DNA of 30,254 nucleotides from JBMNRY01 sp050944915 (GCA_050944915.1 JBMNRY010000014.1:1-30254), one strand, 5' to 3'; shown: positions 21,720 through 29,804, counted from the stretch's first letter. Notes: a model not told the origin generated them from the letters alone. Made by a program: numbers and translations.

Positions 21720-22619
21720 ATGGCTACGAAAACCTATAGTTTTGGGTCCTCCAAACGGGAAGGCCATGATGCCGGTGAGTTTTACAACCGCCGGATGTAT
21801 CAGGGATCCTTTGGTTTGGGGCTGCCCTTGACCATCAAACACCGCCCGGAGGGTATCCCGCCGGCTCCTCGGGAGAGTTGGGCCAATCGCATCTATCACC
21901 ACAGTGCCGATGATCTACGTCATCTGCCCGATAATTCCATCGGTTTAGCCTTTACCTCACCACCTTATAACGCGGGGAAGGAATTCGATGACAATCTGTC
22001 CTTGGCCGATTATCTGCAGCTCATCGGCAATGTAGCCGCGGAAGTCTACCGGGTGTTATGTCCCGGTGGTCGTTATGTGGTCAATATCGCTAATTTAGGC
22101 CGGAAGCCCTATCTACCCCTCCATGCCTATTTCTACGCCCTCCACACCCAAGTGGGTTTCTTGCCCGCAGGAGAAATTATTTGGCGGAAGGGTAAGGGCA
22201 TGAACGGAAGTTGTGCTTGGGGTAGCTGGTGTTCTGCCAAGGCCCCCCGGATCAGGGATCTCCATGAATACCTCCTGGTCTTCGTCAAAGAAAGCTTCAG
22301 TCGGCCTGACAAAGGGGAGACGGGGATCGAAAAGGAAGAATTCATGGCGGCTACCCTATCGGTCTGGGAAATCCCCCCGGAGTCGGCTAAAAAGGTGGGC
22401 CATCCCGCGCCTTTCCCCGTGGATTTAGCCAGCCGGGTGATCAAGCTCTTCTCTTACCAAAGCGATGTGATCCTTGATCCCTTCTGCGGTTCCGGCACTA
22501 CTTGTGTAGCCGCGAAACTGGCAGGTCGGGACTATGTCGGATATGATATTTCCCTGGAATACTGTCAACTGGCCGAGGAACGGTTGGCCCAGGTTATCGT
22601 TCAGGGGGACATATTTTAA
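21720..22619 (+). CDS. orphan beta-class site-specific DNA methyltransferase
   Basis: A 299-residue SAM-dependent amino-methyltransferase. The catalytic motif IV is TSPPYN (79-84) and precedes SAM-binding motif I DPFCGSGTT (253-261), with VGYDIS after it; this order defines the beta class. SPPY is most typical of N4-cytosine enzymes, but N6-adenine activity cannot be excluded. There is no adjacent restriction endonuclease or specificity subunit, so it is an orphan and may have a regulatory role. The roughly 50-residue N-terminal extension is unassigned. AAGGAGGAG lies upstream of the ATG. The thi operon follows from its own promoter directly behind the stop. Confidence 0.88.
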   Translation: MATKTYSFGSSKREGHDAGEFYNRRMYQGSFGLGLPLTIKHRPEGIPPAPRESWANRIYHHSADDLRHLPDNSIGLAFTSPPYNAGKEFDDNLSLADYLQLIGNVAAEVYRVLCPGGRYVVNIANLGRKPYLPLHAYFYALHTQVGFLPAGEIIWRKGKGMNGSCAWGSWCSAKAPRIRDLHEYLLVFVKESFSRPDKGETGIEKEEFMAATLSVWEIPPESAKKVGHPAPFPVDLASRVIKLFSYQSDVILDPFCGSGTTCVAAKLAGRDYVGYDISLEYCQLAEERLAQVIVQGDIF

Positions 22620-22621
22620 GG

Positions 22622-22650
22622 TTTACAGATCAGAAAAAGACAGGTATGAT
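22622..22650 (+). promoter_or_regulatory. SigA-type promoter of the thi operon
   Basis: TTTACA (22622-22627) and TATGAT (22645-22650) are spaced by exactly 17 bases. The predicted start near 22657 is about 18 bases before the TPP aptamer. It begins only two bases after the methyltransferase stop. Confidence 0.75.
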
Positions 22651-22674
22651 AGATATAAACAATCAAATAGTCTG

Positions 22675-22750
22675 ATTGCTAGGGGTGCCAGTAGGCTGAG
22701 ATCGATACCCTTTGAACCTGAAGTAGGTAATCCTACCGGAGGGAAGCAAT
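22675..22750 (+). promoter_or_regulatory. TPP riboswitch (THI element)
   Basis: A thiamine pyrophosphate aptamer with all consensus blocks: GGGGTGCC (22682-22689), GGCTGAGA (22694-22701), ACCC then TTTGAACCTGA (22707-22721), GGTAAT (22726-22731), and CTACCGGAGGGAAGCAAT. Helix P1 is ATTGCT (22675-22680) with AGCAAT (22745-22750). It precedes thiS, the first gene of a thiazole synthesis operon, so TPP binding should lower expression through the terminator behind it. Confidence 0.96.
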
Positions 22751-22779
22751 GGCGGAATCTTGTCCATTCAAAGATCTGG

Positions 22780-22812
22780 CTCCCATGCTTTAGCGCTGGG
22801 AGTTTTTCTTTT
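22780..22812 (+). terminator. riboswitch expression-platform terminator
   Basis: CTCCCA (22780-22785) pairs with TGGGAG (22797-22802) with further inner GC pairs, followed by TTTTTCTTTT. It lies 30 bases after the TPP aptamer and 12 bases before thiS, indicating transcriptional control (off when TPP is bound). Confidence 0.9.
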
Positions 22813-22824
22813 GGGGGTGAAAAG

Positions 22825-23025
22825 ATGCAGATCGTTCTTAACGGGCGGCGAGAGGAGCTGCCGGGACCCTTGAGCGTGGCCGAGCTATTGGCCCGCAAGG
22901 GGCTTGAGGAAAGCCATGTGGTGGTAGAGGTCGACGGGGAGATGGTTAAGCAAGAGACTTGGTCGGAATTTATCATCCAGGGCGATGCCCAGGTGGAAAT
23001 CTTACATTTTGTCGGTGGAGGTTGA
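22825..23025 (+). CDS. thiS: sulfur carrier protein ThiS
   Basis: A 66-residue ubiquitin-like sulfur carrier. It opens MQIVLNGRREELPGPLSVAE, has VVVEVDGEMVKQETW in the middle, and ends FVGGG. The C-terminal Gly-Gly is adenylated by ThiF and converted to a thiocarboxylate that supplies sulfur to ThiG. It ends in three glycines. ATG 22825 is preceded by GGGGGTGAAAAG. A longer in-frame reading upstream crosses the riboswitch and is not real. thiG starts 6 bases after the stop. Confidence 0.95.
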   Translation: MQIVLNGRREELPGPLSVAELLARKGLEESHVVVEVDGEMVKQETWSEFIIQGDAQVEILHFVGGG

Positions 23026-23031
23026 TGTCTA

Positions 23032-23799
23032 ATGTCCGATGAACTGATGATTCAAGGTCAAAGGGTAGCCAGCCGGCTTTTCGTCGGTACCGGTAAGTAC
23101 CCCTGTGAAAGTATGATCAAGGATGTCTGTGGGGCCTCGGGGGCAAAGGTGGTCACGGTAGCTATTCGAAGGGTCGATCTCTCGTCGCCCCAGGGGAATG
23201 TGCTTCAGCATATTCCTTCCGATGTGATTCTAATGCCTAACACCTCGGGGGCCAGAACTGCTGAAGATGCGGTACGGATCGCCCGGATTGCCCGGGAAGC
23301 CGAGTGTGGTAATTGGATTAAAATCGAAGTCATCTCCGATGAAACATATTTGTTGCCCGATAATTATGAAACGGTGAAGGCAACGGAAATCCTGGCTAAA
23401 GAAGGTTTTGTGGTGCTACCCTATATGAATCCCGATCTGATGGTGGCTAAAGCCCTAGTAGACGCAGGAGCTGCCGCGGTCATGCCCTTAGGAGCGCCTA
23501 TTGGGACCAACCGTGGGTTGAAGACTAAAGAAATGATCCGCATTCTCATCGAGGAAATCAATTTACCCATAATCGTCGATGCTGGTATCGGGCGGCCTTC
23601 GGAAGCGGCAGAAGCCATGGAAATGGGCGCTGCTGCCGTCTTAGTCAATACGGCCATCGCTACGGCTCAAGATCCGGTGGCCATGGCTAGGGCCTTCAGT
23701 TTGGCTGTCGAAGCCGGTCGAACCGCCTATCTAGCTGGGCTAGGTCCCACCAGTCAACAGGCCCAGGCCTCCTCACCTGTGACCGGTGTTCTAGACTAG
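23032..23799 (+). CDS. thiG: thiazole synthase ThiG
   Basis: A 255-residue TIM-barrel enzyme that builds the thiazole phosphate of thiamine from deoxyxylulose phosphate, ThiS thiocarboxylate and dehydroglycine. Conserved parts: SRLFVGTGKY, VTVAIRRVDL, LMPNTSGA, NWIKIEVI with the Schiff-base Lys97, AAAVMPLGAPIGTNRG, IVDAGIGRPSEAAEAMEMG and VLVNTAIA. Length is typical. It follows thiS closely under the same riboswitch. The next gene in the ancestral order, thiH, is destroyed (see 23838-24416). Confidence 0.97.
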   Translation: MSDELMIQGQRVASRLFVGTGKYPCESMIKDVCGASGAKVVTVAIRRVDLSSPQGNVLQHIPSDVILMPNTSGARTAEDAVRIARIAREAECGNWIKIEVISDETYLLPDNYETVKATEILAKEGFVVLPYMNPDLMVAKALVDAGAAAVMPLGAPIGTNRGLKTKEMIRILIEEINLPIIVDAGIGRPSEAAEAMEMGAAAVLVNTAIATAQDPVAMARAFSLAVEAGRTAYLAGLGPTSQQAQASSPVTGVLD

Positions 23800-23837
23800 G
23801 AGGCAACCGGTGGGTTTATACCGGCGGTAGGTGCTGA

Positions 23838-24416
23838 ATGGGGAAGATTCCTGAAGTGGTGTTCATCCCGAGGCGAGGGGTTCTTCTAAGATAGGCTCGC
23901 TGAGGAACTTTTGGAGGGAATAGCGCCAAGGATTACCGAATCACCGTCCTCAAACGGGGTAAGCCCATTCTGTTCAATGCCTGTGTATCTCGTCCATTAT
24001 TGTGTTGACCTCTGTGTTTAGAGTGCTTTTTAGGGAAATGAACCCCCCGATCTAAATGGACCTTGGTCGAAGGGGAAGCTATGCCCACTAACGAACTAAA
24101 GGATATCCTCATCGCCTAGTGCCAACCCATCTGCCAACGGATGGGGGGGTCTTGAAACCCTATTTCCAGCCCATCTCCATGGAGGCTAAGCCCTTGGAGG
24201 TGGAAGAATAGGCCTAATCATTGGGAACCCGGTAGTTATGGGTGACTAGTGATCAGAAAGGCTCCACTCCCCCCGTCTATGGTGTGGGCCCTTCGGTAGG
24301 AGAACTCGTATAAACCAGGTCCTTCGGAGGGGCTGCCAAGGGGCATAGGTTGCATTGGCCATAGCGGCATTGGGATGGATAGCAGGGAGATACTTACAGG
24401 CAAGGCTGACCGAGAT
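23838..24416 (+). pseudogene. thiH: decayed thiH (2-iminoacetate synthase) remnant
   Basis: No open frame survives between thiG and thiF, but ThiH segments can be read in shifting frames. 23890-24042 reads RLAEELLEGIAPRIT then VYLVHYCVDLCV, stop, SAF, stop, GNE, matching the radical SAM stretch YLxNYCVNxCxYCGF, with the third cluster Cys now Ser and its preceding Tyr a stop. 24069-24116 reads EGEAMPTNELKDILIA (family GFKDILLL). 24149-24205 reads VLKPYFQPISMEAKPLEVEE (family LKPYFSSISIEVYPLEEEE). 24342-24410 reads GIGCIGHSGIGMDSREIL (family IGIGALLGLDDWR). The order is collinear with ThiH; the last third is missing. ThiH normally cleaves tyrosine to dehydroglycine. Boundaries are approximate. 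Confidence 0.82.
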
Positions 24417-24443
24417 TAGCTGCTCCTAGAGGAGGCGAGATAG

Positions 24444-25058
24444 ATGAATGGTTTTGAAGAAGGATTAGCCCGCTACTGGACTCCAGAACAGTTGGAGAAG
24501 ATCCGCTCCTATCGGGTGGGGATCGCCGGAGCCGGCGGATTGGGCTCCAATTGTGCCTTTAATCTGGTCCGCAGCGGTTTTCAAGATCTACTCATCATCG
24601 ATGATGACCATGTAGAACCTAGTAACCTCAATCGACAATTCTATTTCCTCCATCAGCTCGGCCAACCGAAGGTGGAGGCCTTGAAGGCGAATCTGTTGGC
24701 CATTAATCCCGATTTGCGCCTAACCATCCGCCAGGCGCGTATCGAACGGGAGAACATTCAGGAATTATTCGCCGACTGTGATATCGTCGTTGAAGCTTTC
24801 GACCAAGCGGCTTACAAAAGGTTGATCATCGAAGAGTTTCTCGATTCGCCGAAGTTTCTGGTCGCGGCCTCCGGTCTCGCCGGCTGGGGTAATAGCGATG
24901 CTATAAAGGTCCACCGGGTTAATGATACCTTTGTTCTGGTCGGTGATTTGGTGACGGAGGCCACAGAGCTTTGTCCACCCTTCTCACCCCGGGTGAACAT
25001 AGCGGCGGCCAAGCAGGCCGATGTGATATTGGAATACGTCTTAGGAGTAGGTGTTTAG
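24444..25058 (+). CDS. thiF: ThiS adenylyltransferase ThiF (family 2 type)
   Basis: A 204-residue E1-like enzyme that activates the ThiS C-terminus with ATP. The nucleotide loop is GIAGAGGLGSN (27-36), followed by IIDDDHVEPSNLNRQFYF with the conserved Asp and Arg, and VVEAFDQAAYKRLII. It is the short form without a long C-terminal zinc region, as in the thiF family 2 group found in anaerobes. ATG 24444 has AGAGGAGG (24428-24435) upstream. Its end touches the thiE start region. The gene is intact although its upstream neighbour thiH is not. Confidence 0.93.
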   Translation: MNGFEEGLARYWTPEQLEKIRSYRVGIAGAGGLGSNCAFNLVRSGFQDLLIIDDDHVEPSNLNRQFYFLHQLGQPKVEALKANLLAINPDLRLTIRQARIERENIQELFADCDIVVEAFDQAAYKRLIIEEFLDSPKFLVAASGLAGWGNSDAIKVHRVNDTFVLVGDLVTEATELCPPFSPRVNIAAAKQADVILEYVLGVGV

Positions 25059-25689
25059 GGTGCCGACATTGATTAAGACAGATATCTACGCCATTTTGGG
25101 GGAAGAGTTTTCCCAAGGACGCAGTAATATTGAAGTTACCCGGGAGCTGATTAAAGCGGGGGTCCAGATCATTCAGTACCGGGAAAAGGAAAAAAAGGCG
25201 GGGGAGAAATATCGGGAATGCCTGGCCATCAGGGAGTTAACGAAAAAGGCCGGTGTCCAGTTCATCGTTAATGATGATGTGGATATCGCCGTCCTCGTTG
25301 GGGCCGATGGTGTCCATATCGGGCAGGAAGATTTACCCATCGAAGCGGTCAGAGAATTGGTTGGTCCCCAGATGGTCATCGGAGTATCCACCCATTCTCC
25401 GGAGCAAGGGCGGGATGCCGTGGATCGGGGGGCGGATTATATCGGGGTGGGACCTATTTTCCCCACGAAAACGAAAAAGGATGTCTGTTCTCCCGTAGGG
25501 TTGGAATATTTGGACTGGGTTGTGGCTAATCTAGATATTCCCTTTGTGGCCATCGGGGGGATCAAGGAACATAATATCGAACAAGTGGCCCAACGGGGTG
25601 CCCGCTGCATCTGCTTGGTGACGGAAATCCTGGGAGCTTCCGATATACCCGCTATGGTCCAGGGGTTGCGCCAAAGGATCCAAGGCTAG
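25051..25689 (+). CDS. thiE: thiamine phosphate synthase
   Basis: A TIM-barrel enzyme that joins the pyrimidine pyrophosphate (HMP-PP) and thiazole phosphate to make thiamine phosphate. Motifs: IIQYREKEKKAGEKYREC, FIVNDDVDIAVLVGADGVHIGQEDLP, VIGVSTHSPEQG, DYIGVGPIFPTKTKKDV and FVAIGGIKEHNI. Length from 25051 is 212 residues. GTG 25051 would overlap thiF by 8 bases but sits only 3 bases after AGGAG; GTG 25060, just after the thiF stop, is an alternative start. It belongs to the riboswitch-controlled operon. Confidence 0.95.
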   Translation: MFRVPTLIKTDIYAILGEEFSQGRSNIEVTRELIKAGVQIIQYREKEKKAGEKYRECLAIRELTKKAGVQFIVNDDVDIAVLVGADGVHIGQEDLPIEAVRELVGPQMVIGVSTHSPEQGRDAVDRGADYIGVGPIFPTKTKKDVCSPVGLEYLDWVVANLDIPFVAIGGIKEHNIEQVAQRGARCICLVTEILGASDIPAMVQGLRQRIQG

Positions 25690-25694
25690 TAGCC

Positions 25695-26393
25695 ATGGTC
25701 TTTTATTTAACCCATCAGGGACAACGAATCTCCTGGGAGTTGATTCGCACACAGCGGAAAACCGTCGAGATTCAGATCCATCCACCGGGTTTGGTGCGGG
25801 TGCGGGCTCCCAAAGGCTGTTCCGAAGATCAGATCGCCCGATTGGTCGCTTCCAAGGCTGACTGGATCGGGGAGAAGCTGAAAGAAGTAAAAGAACGGAC
25901 GCCGATACGTCGACCTTTAGTTCCCGGTCAGCCTTTCCTCTATTTAGGGCGGGAATATCAGCTAAAACTCCTCTCCGACTCCAATCCCCAGGTATCCCTG
26001 GCTGGTGAACAGCTTTGCATTAGCAGCCCCAGTTTCGAACCCGACTATTTACGAAAACTGCTGGAGGGCTGGTACCGCTATGAGGGCCAGAGGGAGATCG
26101 AGGAGCGGGTGGCGGTCTTCGCTCCCCTGGTGGGGAAAGCCCCCAGGGAGATCCGGGTTAAAGAGCAAAAGAGACGGTGGGGTAGCTGTACCAGTCAGGG
26201 GCGACTGTTGTTTAATTGGCGATGTGTCATGGCTCCAAAAGCCATTCTAGACTACATCGTTGTTCACGAGATGTGCCATTTGCAGCAGATGAACCACTCG
26301 CCTCGCTTTTGGCGGTTGGTGGGCCAGATCCTGCCCGATTACCAAGAACGGCGGGATTGGCTCCGGGAGCATGGCCACCGACTTAACCTTTAA
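25695..26393 (+). CDS. M48/YgjP-type zinc metallopeptidase family protein
   Basis: A 232-residue protein of the DUF45 (WLM/YgjP) group. The zinc site is VVHEMCHLQQMNHSPRFW, with HExxH at 191-195, preceded by the family motif QKRRWGSCTSQGRLLFNWRC. The N-terminal half has the usual pattern RKTVEIQI, GLVRVRAPKG, and WIGEKL. The function of the family is unsettled. It starts 5 bases after the thiE stop with only a weak AAGG ahead, so translation is probably coupled to thiE. No link to thiamine is known. Confidence 0.88.
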   Translation: MVFYLTHQGQRISWELIRTQRKTVEIQIHPPGLVRVRAPKGCSEDQIARLVASKADWIGEKLKEVKERTPIRRPLVPGQPFLYLGREYQLKLLSDSNPQVSLAGEQLCISSPSFEPDYLRKLLEGWYRYEGQREIEERVAVFAPLVGKAPREIRVKEQKRRWGSCTSQGRLLFNWRCVMAPKAILDYIVVHEMCHLQQMNHSPRFWRLVGQILPDYQERRDWLREHGHRLNL

Positions 26394-26496
26394 GTTGAGA
26401 TCAGAGATAAATTTGTTAGACCTAGTGGGTGGAGCTTGGGAGAATAATTTCCGGCGGCGTAAGGAGGCTCTCCTGATAGATGAATATTTGATTAAT

Positions 26497-26521
26497 GGCT
26501 CCTTGATGGGGCCGATTTTTT
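26497..26521 (+). terminator. rho-independent terminator closing the thi operon
   Basis: GGCTCC (26497-26502) pairs with GGGGCC (26508-26513, one U-G pair) over loop TTGAT, followed by GATTTTTT. It lies 104 bases after the metallopeptidase stop. Confidence 0.8.
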
Positions 26522-26569
26522 GCTTCTTCATCAAGAACATAGGGATCCCTTCTTTCCCTTGGACTACCT

Positions 26570-26583
26570 ATTTGGAGCCAAAT
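26570..26583. repeat. inverted repeat upstream of purK
   Basis: ATTTGG and CCAAAT flank a two-base centre, a perfect 14-base inverted repeat about 90 bases ahead of purK. It could be an operator; it does not match the Bacillus PurR box that I know. Confidence 0.25.
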
Positions 26584-26670
26584 CTGTTACCATAAGGAGG
26601 GAAATATCCTAGCTCCCTTAGCAGACGGTAGGCCTTCATCTTCGGCGGGGGCAAATTGGAGGCAAGACAG

Positions 26671-27825
26671 ATGGAAAGGTATTTACCACCGGCCCAGATC
26701 GGCATCCTCGGTGGTGGTCAATTGGGTAAGATGCTGGCCCAAGCTGCTAAACGGATGGGTTATCGGGTGCTCATCCTCGATCCCCAGGAAAACTCACCGG
26801 CGGCCCAAGTCGCCGACGGTCAGATGGTGGCGGGATTCTATGACCGGTCCCAATTGGCGGCCTTAGTTAGGGCCTCCCATGTTACTACATACGAGATCGA
26901 ACATGTGGATACCGAAATCTTGAAAGAACTGCGGGATGAAGGATATACTATCGATCCTTGGCCCGAGATCTTGGAGGTCATCCAAGATAAACTGAGGCAA
27001 AAGGAGGTCTTAGCTGCAGCGGGATTGCCTACTGGCCGCTTTGCCCCGGCAGACATACCCGATGCGCAGGCCTTTGCCCAATTTGGCTATCCCTTGGTGC
27101 AAAAGGCCCGCAAAGGCGGCTATGACGGCAGGGGTGTTGCCCTTGTGCGCCATCCCGGAGAACTGGATGGGGCCTTGCCGGTACCTTCGGTTTTGGAAGA
27201 GATGGTGGATGTGGATAAAGAGTTGGCTGTTATGGTGGCCCGGGGACGGGATGGAGCCCTTTGCAGTTATCCCGTGGTGGAGATGATCGTCGATGAACGG
27301 GCCAATATGTTGGATCTAGCCTTGGCCCCCGCACCCATTGACGAAGAAACAGCCCGCCGGGCCCAGGAGTTGGCGGAAGGGACGGTGGAAGCCTTGGGTG
27401 GGGTGGGGATCTTCGGGGTGGAAATGTTCCTCAGCAAAGCAGGGGAGCTCATCGTCAACGAAGTGGCACCCCGTCCCCATAATTCCGGGCATTATACCAT
27501 TGAAGCTTGTGTGACCGATCAGTTCGAACAACATTTGCGGGCTGTGGCCGGTTTGCCTTTAGGAGATACGACCCTACTGCGCCCCGCGGTGATGGTCAAT
27601 CTAGTCGGTGCTCCCGGTTACACGGGGGCACCGGTGGTGGAAGGTTTGGCGGAGGTTTTGGCCTTACCGGGAACCGCTGTCCATATCTACGGCAAAGGGG
27701 AAACGAGGCCCTATCGGAAAATGGGTCATGTGACCGTGGTCGCCGAGGATTTAGACGGGGCCTTGGAGAAGGCTTTGCAGGTGAAAGGGATGCTGCAAAT
27801 TAAGGGGGAGAGGTTTGATGCGTAA
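26671..27825 (+). CDS. purK: 5-(carboxyamino)imidazole ribonucleotide synthase
   Basis: A 384-residue ATP-grasp enzyme that makes N5-CAIR from AIR, ATP and bicarbonate in de novo purine synthesis. Motifs: IGILGGGQLGKMLAQAAKRMGY, TYEIEHVDTE, the ATP-grasp KARKGGYDGRGV, VFVE-equivalent FGVEMFLSKAGELIVNEVAPRPHNSGHYT with metal-binding Glu and Asn, and a C-terminal domain with HIYGKGETRPYRKMGHVTV. ATG 26671 is 8 bases after GGAGG (26658-26662); an in-frame TTG at 26656 lies at that ribosome binding site itself. purE follows with an 8-base overlap. Confidence 0.97.
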   Translation: MERYLPPAQIGILGGGQLGKMLAQAAKRMGYRVLILDPQENSPAAQVADGQMVAGFYDRSQLAALVRASHVTTYEIEHVDTEILKELRDEGYTIDPWPEILEVIQDKLRQKEVLAAAGLPTGRFAPADIPDAQAFAQFGYPLVQKARKGGYDGRGVALVRHPGELDGALPVPSVLEEMVDVDKELAVMVARGRDGALCSYPVVEMIVDERANMLDLALAPAPIDEETARRAQELAEGTVEALGGVGIFGVEMFLSKAGELIVNEVAPRPHNSGHYTIEACVTDQFEQHLRAVAGLPLGDTTLLRPAVMVNLVGAPGYTGAPVVEGLAEVLALPGTAVHIYGKGETRPYRKMGHVTVVAEDLDGALEKALQVKGMLQIKGERFDA

Positions 27826-28324
27826 ACCTGTGGTCGGGATCATCATGGGTAGTGATTCGGACTTGCCCGTCTTAAGCCAGGCGGGAGAAGTATTAGATGA
27901 ATTAAGTGTTAGCTACGAGATGACCATCGTCTCGGCCCATCGCACACCCCAGAGATTATATTCTTACGCCCAGGAGGCGGAAGGTAGGGGCTTAAAGGTG
28001 ATCATCGCCGGGGCCGGTGGAGCCGCCCATTTACCGGGGATGGTGGCCGCCATTACCCCCTTGCCGGTCATCGGTGTTCCGGTTAAGACGTCGGCCTTAA
28101 GTGGGCTAGATTCCCTGTTGTCCATCGTCCAGATGCCCGGGGGAGTCCCCGTGGCTACCGTGGCCATCAATAACGGTAAGAACGCGGGTATTTTGGCCGC
28201 CCAGATGGTGGGAGTGGGGGAACCGTCCTTATGGGAGAGGATCAGGGCGTATAAGACGGCCATGGAGGAGATGGTCCTAGAGAAGGCCGCTCGGTTGGAA
28301 AAAGTGGGATACCAAGACTATTAA
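27818..28324 (+). CDS. purE: 5-(carboxyamino)imidazole ribonucleotide mutase
   Basis: A 168-residue class I PurE that converts N5-CAIR made by PurK to CAIR. It has VGIIMGSDSDLPVL, VSAHRTPQRLYSYA with catalytic His41, IAGAGGAAHLPGMVA, GVPVKTSALSGLDSLLSIVQMPGGVPVAT (read as two adjoining motifs) and INNGKNAGILA. Presence of purK confirms the two-step bacterial route. ATG 27818 overlaps the purK end by 8 bases with GGGGGAG upstream. The order purK-purE is the reverse of the usual purE-purK. Confidence 0.97.
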   Translation: MRKPVVGIIMGSDSDLPVLSQAGEVLDELSVSYEMTIVSAHRTPQRLYSYAQEAEGRGLKVIIAGAGGAAHLPGMVAAITPLPVIGVPVKTSALSGLDSLLSIVQMPGGVPVATVAINNGKNAGILAAQMVGVGEPSLWERIRAYKTAMEEMVLEKAARLEKVGYQDY

Positions 28325-28326
28325 TG

Positions 28327-28360
28327 AAGAAGGCCCAAATCAACGATTTGGGCCTTCTTT
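28327..28360. terminator. bidirectional terminator between purE and the helicase gene
   Basis: AAGAAGGCCCAAATC (28327-28341) pairs perfectly with GATTTGGGCCTTCTT (28345-28359) over loop AAC. The arms end in A and T runs, so it can act for both converging genes. Confidence 0.9.
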
Positions 28361-29747
28361 ATCGATATTTCCGTTGTCCGTACTTCTTTGGTCGACCATA
28401 GCCTTGGCGTTGGTGATGATACTTACGCTGGGGAGGCCGCTCTTGGGTGATCTCCACCGGGGTTGTGTTCGGTTCCTTGGTGATCAGTTTCAGGGCTGCA
28501 GCCACCAGGCTGATGGAATCGGCTTCATCCAGGAGGGATTCGGCCAAAGCAGTATATTCCTTTATCGAAGACTCCCGGGCGGTTTTGAGCAGTCTGTCAA
28601 AGGCGATTTGCTGTTGACCGACTAGGGCTTCACTGAGGGTTGGTGCCGGCATCCGTTTGATCTTCCGTTTGATCAGCCTTTCGATGTTCTTCAGTTGGGA
28701 CATTTCCCGGGGTGTGACTAAAGTGATGGCTATGCCGCTAGCCCCGGCCCGGCCTGTCCTTCCCACCCGGTGGACGTAGCTTTCTGGGTCCTGGGGAATG
28801 TCGTAGTTATAGACGTGGGTGACACCGCCGATATCTAAACCCCGGGCGGCCACATCGGTAGCCACTAGGATCTCGGTGTTTCCAGTCCTAAATTGGCCCA
28901 TTACACTATCCCGGCGGGCTTGGGTCAGGTCCCCATGGAGACCTTCCGCTGAATAACCCCTGATATTGAGGGCTTGGGCCACTTCATCAACCCGTTTCTT
29001 AGTGCGGCTGAAGATGATGGCACTGGTCGGGGCATGGAGATCCAAAAGGTTGCAGAGGGTATCGAACTTTTTCCCCTCGTGGATTTCCACATAATATTGT
29101 TCTGTATTGGACACCGTTACTTCTTTGGGAGCTACCTGGATGATGTGGGGTTCCTCCATGAACTCGCCGGCCAGTTTTCTGATTTGGGGAGGAATGGTCG
29201 CGGAGAAGAGCATGGTTTGGTGATGTTGGGGTATCGCTTGAAGGATAAATTGGATATCTTCGAGAAAACCCATATTAAGCATTTCATCGGCTTCATCGAG
29301 GACAACCATGGTCATCCCGTGTAATTTCAAAGTCCGGCGTCGCATATGGTCCATGAGACGTCCCGGGGTACCGACGATAATCTGGGGTCGCTTTTTCAAA
29401 GCCCGGATTTGTCGGTTAATATCTTGACCACCGTAAATGGGCAGGGTATAAATTCTCTTATACTGTCCGATTTTGTTTAGTTCTTCCGCTACTTGAATGG
29501 CCAGTTCCCGGGTGGGAGTAATGACTAGTCCTTGGGGACCTTCCTCGAATCTTTCTACCCTTTCGATGAGGGGAATGCCGAAGGCCACCGTTTTCCCGGT
29601 GCCCGTCGGTGCCTGTCCCAGAACATCCTTGCCCGTGATGGCCAGGGGGATGGCTTGACTTTGGATCGGTGTCGCTTCCTCGAAACCGAGGGCACCAATG
29701 GCTTCCAGGATTTCCTTACTTAAACCTAAATTAGCAAATGAATTCAA
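28359..29747 (-). CDS. DEAD-box ATP-dependent RNA helicase (CshA-like)
   Basis: A 462-residue RNA helicase for RNA remodelling in decay or ribosome assembly. Motifs in order: Q motif (FANLGLSKEILEAIG, EEATPIQSQAI), Walker A APTGTGKT (46-53), PTRELA, TPGR, DEAD (151-154), FSATI, FSRTKKRVDE, ATDVAARGLDI and HRVGRTGRAG. A C-terminal extension ends in a basic, Gln/Arg/Tyr-rich tail, as in CshA-type helicases. I chose TTG 29747 because AAGGAG lies 7 bases ahead; the longer in-frame reading to 29777 starts at the promoter -10 and cannot be translated from it. Confidence 0.95.
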   Translation of the reverse strand: MNSFANLGLSKEILEAIGALGFEEATPIQSQAIPLAITGKDVLGQAPTGTGKTVAFGIPLIERVERFEEGPQGLVITPTRELAIQVAEELNKIGQYKRIYTLPIYGGQDINRQIRALKKRPQIIVGTPGRLMDHMRRRTLKLHGMTMVVLDEADEMLNMGFLEDIQFILQAIPQHHQTMLFSATIPPQIRKLAGEFMEEPHIIQVAPKEVTVSNTEQYYVEIHEGKKFDTLCNLLDLHAPTSAIIFSRTKKRVDEVAQALNIRGYSAEGLHGDLTQARRDSVMGQFRTGNTEILVATDVAARGLDIGGVTHVYNYDIPQDPESYVHRVGRTGRAGASGIAITLVTPREMSQLKNIERLIKRKIKRMPAPTLSEALVGQQQIAFDRLLKTARESSIKEYTALAESLLDEADSISLVAAALKLITKEPNTTPVEITQERPPQRKYHHQRQGYGRPKKYGQRKYR

Positions 29748-29776
29748 TACATATCTCCTTTCGAGTGTACCGTCCA

Positions 29777-29804
29777 ATTATATCATAGTAGATAATTGTG
29801 TCAA
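29777..29804 (-). promoter_or_regulatory. SigA promoter of the DEAD-box helicase gene
   Basis: On the minus strand TTGACA (29804-29799) and TATAAT (29782-29777) are both perfect consensus with a 16-base spacer. The leader to TTG 29747 would be only about 20 bases. Confidence 0.85.

Noticed and set aside
22534..22824. N-terminal extension of thiS across the riboswitch
   Set aside because: This is the noncoding promoter, aptamer and terminator; thiS begins at 22825.
26371..26595. 74-codon plus-strand frame after the metallopeptidase gene
   Set aside because: It starts inside the metallopeptidase end, crosses a good terminator and has no ribosome binding site.
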